The notes beneath the pieces are model-generated. The model saw nothing but the letters and a program-made list of their open reading frames with translations. It had not been told where the DNA came from and did not search any database. Position numbers and translations under genes: made by a program. From Rhodococcus oryzae (GTDB lineage: Bacteria > Actinomycetota > Actinomycetes > Mycobacteriales > Mycobacteriaceae), in the NCBI RefSeq assembly GCF_005049235.1, contig NZ_SUMD01000004.1:186001-250000 (forward strand): 64,000 nt of DNA. The letters run 5' to 3'. This document shows, one piece after another, positions 61,561 to 64,000 of this stretch (positions within the stretch are counted from its first letter, which is position 1; each line of letters opens with the position of its first letter).

Positions 61561-63050
61561 TGCACGCTCACCTGCAGCCGGTCGAGGTGCAGCCTGCCGC
61601 GGGCGGTCTGGACCGTCGTCGACTCATCGTGCGGGCGCAGCGTCAACCGGACCCCGTTCTCGGCGCCGGTCGAGCTGCCGACCCGACCGCTCACCGGCAC
61701 CCGCGCGGTCAGCGCGGCGTTGAGCAGGCTCAGCAGCACCTCGGTCTCCTGCTCGTCGAGGACCCGGTCGTAGACGCCGCCGGTGGCCAGCGACTTCGCC
61801 GCTGTGGCGCGGGCCCGCTGCGCCGCGAGCTGACCCTCGCGCAGCCGGCGGATGCTGGCGTCGTTGCGTTGCACCCGGCCGGGCAGGCCGGGGGACGGGG
61901 TGCGGCCGGTCTCGGCGAGGGTGCGCGAGATCTCCACCGGCGGGGCCTCCCACCAGGACCGCGACTCGGGGATGATGTCGGCGTCGGGGTGCAGCATCGA
62001 CAGGTGCCTCGGCCTGCCGAGGTCGAAAACGGCCTGGTACAGCGCGTGCGCGGCGTCCTCGGTCGGGGTCGCCGCGAACCAGCCGGCCAGGTGCCGTAGC
62101 TGGCTCTCCCGGCTCACGCCCCCCTTGCGCGTCTCGGTGACGCGGCGCAGCAGCGAGAGCACCGCGGCGATGGCGCTCATGGTGCCCTCCCGCAGCCGGT
62201 CCGATTCGCTGACGCCGCCGTCGGCGACGAACCAGTGCTTGAGCCCCGACCACCGGGACCGCCAGTCGTCTTCGCGTTCGTGCAGGGGCAGCAGCACCCG
62301 CTCGTCGCTGGCCGCGGCCCTGGCCACCAGGCGGTCGATCCCGGTCTCCTCGACGGCCGCGATGGCCCCCGCGAGCTTGGGTGCATACCGGGCCAGATCC
62401 GAGCTGAACTCGCGCATGTGGGTCAGCAGCGCGTCCTTGTGCGCGAGGAACGACTCGGGGGTGATTTCGGTGGTGCGCACCAGGTCGCCGAGGGTGAGGT
62501 AGAACTGGGCCGCCCTGGACGCCATGTCCGACAGCGTGGAATCGAGCCTGCTGAGTTTGCGGTAGATCAGGTCGCCGTCGGCGGCCCGGTTCGCCTCGGC
62601 GAGTTCCCGCATGTCCGCCAGCAGGTCGGGCAGCGCGAGTCGGGAGAGCGAGGCGTCCTCGAGCCGGGCCCCGAGCACGTCCTCGACCGCCCGGAAGGCC
62701 TGGTAGCCGGCCTGGCTGAACTGGTACACGAAGTGCCGGTTGCGGTACTCGGCGAGGGTGGCCGCCCGGCTGCCGTCGTAGCTGCGTTCGAGCACACCCC
62801 ACAGGTGCAGCTGCTCGAGCAGCGGCGTGATCTCGACCCCGGTCAGCCGGCCGGCCTGGTCGTCGCCCGCGATCCGGCCGAGGATCTCGGCGATCTCGCC
62901 CGCGTGCAGCAGCACCACGTAATTCGCCCTTGCGTGATCGAACGCCCGCAGCACCCACAGGTACTCGCCGCGCTTCTCCGCGCTGGTGAAGGCGAACAGC
63001 CGCAGCCGGTCATCGCGCGGGCCCGCGGCGGGCGTTCCGGAATCACTCAT
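61557..63050 (-). CDS. jetA: Wadjet kleisin-like protein (TIGR02677/DUF2397, JetA)
   Basis: 497 residues. First gene of the operon and the likely kleisin (MksF-like) subunit. Starts RLRLFAFTSAEKRGEYLWVLRAFDHAR, then a helical body; no enzymatic motif. I choose ATG 63050 (MSDSGTP) instead of the longer frame to 63107. A TACCCT -10 (complement of 63058-63063) stands seven bases before this ATG, which suggests a leaderless mRNA. Overlaps jetB by 4 bases. Confidence 0.88.
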   Translation of the reverse strand: MSDSGTPAAGPRDDRLRLFAFTSAEKRGEYLWVLRAFDHARANYVVLLHAGEIAEILGRIAGDDQAGRLTGVEITPLLEQLHLWGVLERSYDGSRAATLAEYRNRHFVYQFSQAGYQAFRAVEDVLGARLEDASLSRLALPDLLADMRELAEANRAADGDLIYRKLSRLDSTLSDMASRAAQFYLTLGDLVRTTEITPESFLAHKDALLTHMREFSSDLARYAPKLAGAIAAVEETGIDRLVARAAASDERVLLPLHEREDDWRSRWSGLKHWFVADGGVSESDRLREGTMSAIAAVLSLLRRVTETRKGGVSRESQLRHLAGWFAATPTEDAAHALYQAVFDLGRPRHLSMLHPDADIIPESRSWWEAPPVEISRTLAETGRTPSPGLPGRVQRNDASIRRLREGQLAAQRARATAAKSLATGGVYDRVLDEQETEVLLSLLNAALTARVPVSGRVGSSTGAENGVRLTLRPHDESTTVQTARGRLHLDRLQVSVQ

Positions 63051-63057
63051 CGTGAAC

Positions 63058-63063
63058 AGGGTA
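63058..63063 (-). promoter_or_regulatory. Putative -10 box of the jetABC operon
   Basis: TACCCT on the minus strand, seven bases before ATG 63050. A transcript starting 6-8 bases downstream would begin at or next to the A of the start codon, i.e. a leaderless mRNA, common in mycolate actinobacteria. No Shine-Dalgarno is present, in agreement. Confidence 0.45.
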
Positions 63064-63128
63064 GGGGACCGGACGGCACCTAGCGGGCGTTGGGATCGGC
63101 GTTTCACGGCCGACCACCCGGTGCACGG

Positions 63129-63170
63129 ACGAGGGCCGGGGGACGCGAACCCGCGTCCCCCGGCCCTCGT
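63129..63170. terminator. Perfect 19-bp hairpin between mspA-like and jetA genes
   Basis: ACGAGGGCCGGGGGACGCG (63129-63147) and its exact complement (63152-63170) around the loop AACC. It lies 18 bases after the porin stop on the minus strand and before the jetABC promoter, insulating that operon. No T-tract. Confidence 0.75.
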
Positions 63171-63187
63171 GCTGCCCTGTGTCCGGC

Positions 63188-63892
63188 CTACAGCGGCACC
63201 GGCGCGCCGTAGGTCATCGCGATGTCACCGGATGCGGTCTCGACCCGGGCGTACGGGCGGAGTGTGACCTGTCCGAGGGCCCCCGAGATGCTGCCGTGCA
63301 CACCCGCGAGCCGGATCCTGGCCCCCGGGCCGTCGAACTCCTTCTCGCTGACCAGCGGGACGTCGGTGATACCGCCGGGTTCGAGGTCGACGATCAGATT
63401 CTGTTGCGGGATGATGTCGCCTGCCAGCATGCCGCGGTTCTCGAAGCCCAGCTCGACGTCGGGTTCGCCGAACACGTCGCCGAAGATGATGCCGTCGGTG
63501 TGCTCGAGCTCGAAGCCGAGGCCGGGGGTGTTCAGCTGTACCGACGCGCCCGTGAGGGCGACCGGGTAGCCGATCTGGTAGCCGAAGGACAGCTTGGTGC
63601 CGGTGAAACTAGCTGCCGTTGGGCCGTCGATGGTGACCTGCGCGTAGCCGTTGTGGAAGAACTCCCGGCTCAGCGGTGAGCTGTCGAGTGGCGGCACGGC
63701 ATTGATGAAGGTGTCGCCCTGTGAGACTTCGACGCGATTACCCGCGCCGTCGATGAGGCTGTTCGCATTGTTGACCACCGCCGCCGAGGTGCCGTTGCCC
63801 AGAACCATTCCGACGGCCGCAACCGCGGCGATCGCAGCCGCTCGACGGGGCCCGGTTCCGCGGCGGCGCCGAGGTCCACGAATTCTTGCCAT
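63188..63892 (-). CDS. MspA-family outer-membrane porin
   Basis: Octameric-type porin of the mycolate outer membrane. Signal peptide: basic MARIRGPRRRRGTGPRR then AAAIAAVAAVGMVLGN, cleaved near TSAA. Mature protein shows the MspA pattern: GDTFINAVPPLDSSPLSREFFHNG, SFGYQIGYPVALTGA, and GSISGALGQVTLRPYARV ending in an aromatic-poor tail. 234 residues, usual size. ATG 63892 is chosen; the frame stays open to 63946. Nocardia NfpA/NfpB are of this family. The 108 bases upstream to the window end hold no other gene. Confidence 0.9.
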   Translation of the reverse strand: MARIRGPRRRRGTGPRRAAAIAAVAAVGMVLGNGTSAAVVNNANSLIDGAGNRVEVSQGDTFINAVPPLDSSPLSREFFHNGYAQVTIDGPTAASFTGTKLSFGYQIGYPVALTGASVQLNTPGLGFELEHTDGIIFGDVFGEPDVELGFENRGMLAGDIIPQQNLIVDLEPGGITDVPLVSEKEFDGPGARIRLAGVHGSISGALGQVTLRPYARVETASGDIAMTYGAPVPL

Positions 63893-64000
63893 GAATCCAC
63901 ATCCGTTCGGTCGAGTTTTCCGATCACGTACTTGCGATTGGCTCAAATCAACACAGATCCCCGATGCTTCTCGAACGCTAGTTGATCTGTAAGGATGCCG

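Noticed and set aside
61624-62958. A 444-codon frame overlapping jetA in another phase
   Set aside because: Composition is Arg/Gly/Ala-rich, with no motif; jetA itself is the recognised family.

Overview
The window is high-GC, densely packed DNA from a mycolic-acid actinobacterium (Mycobacteriales, most like Nocardia or Rhodococcus). The evidence is gene content and order. The left part follows, with insertions, the order known from Mycobacterium tuberculosis Rv1477 to Rv1496: RipA-type hydrolase, moxR, DUF58, VWA, fabG1, inhA, hemH, Rv1486c homologue, NfeD, SPFH, TVP38, mutA, mutB, meaB. A later part follows Rv2141c down to Rv2130c: dapE2-like, PEBP, pyrD, lppL, Rv2137c homologue, uppP, Rv2135c homologue, DUF3090, SCO1664 family, mshC. 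An MspA-type porin, a DprE1 relative, a Pks13-like thioesterase and mycothiol synthesis fit a mycolate-bearing envelope. Homology and synteny statements come from recognition of the sequences, not from a search.

Layout. 1-7.2 kb: end of a cell-wall hydrolase gene, a MoxR/DUF58/VWA set, the FAS-II pair fabG1-inhA and ferrochelatase. 7.2-16.4 kb: small enzymes, DUF3097, NfeD-SPFH, a TetR/quinone oxidoreductase divergent pair with twin operators, a SatD-like/HTH gene coupled to a membrane protein gene, TVP38 and a thioesterase. 16.5-21.7 kb: methylmalonyl-CoA mutase with its GTPase chaperone. 21.6-30.6 kb: nucleoside hydrolase-OsmC-CoA transferase, a trans-acting enoyl reductase relative, a GCS2 ligase, a zinc-ribbon SDR, a signal-less subtilase and tRNA-Leu(GAG). 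30.8-40.1 kb: dapE2-like peptidase, PEBP, a mini GerW-like membrane protein, the divergent DprE1-like / Pks13-C-terminus-like pair, pyrD and lppL. 40.2-43.9 kb: an iron-regulated heme oxygenase and heme ABC transporter operon behind an IdeR/DtxR box. 43.9-50.8 kb: F420/PPOX enzymes, AKR, uppP to mshC. 50.9-55.9 kb: a SARP regulator between two genes that share a 53-bp promoter element containing 11-bp-phased repeats. 56-63.1 kb: a Wadjet/MksBEF-like SMC operon (TIGR02677/02678/02680) with no nuclease subunit (JetD). 63.2-63.9 kb: an MspA-family porin.

The most interesting points are the JetD-less Wadjet operon, the SARP locus with its duplicated operator, the adjacent relatives of two essential envelope genes (dprE1 and the pks13 C-terminus), and the SatD-like/HTH plus membrane protein pair. 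No CRISPR array, IS element, phage gene, rRNA or replication origin was seen, and no gap without a gene exceeds about 220 bases.
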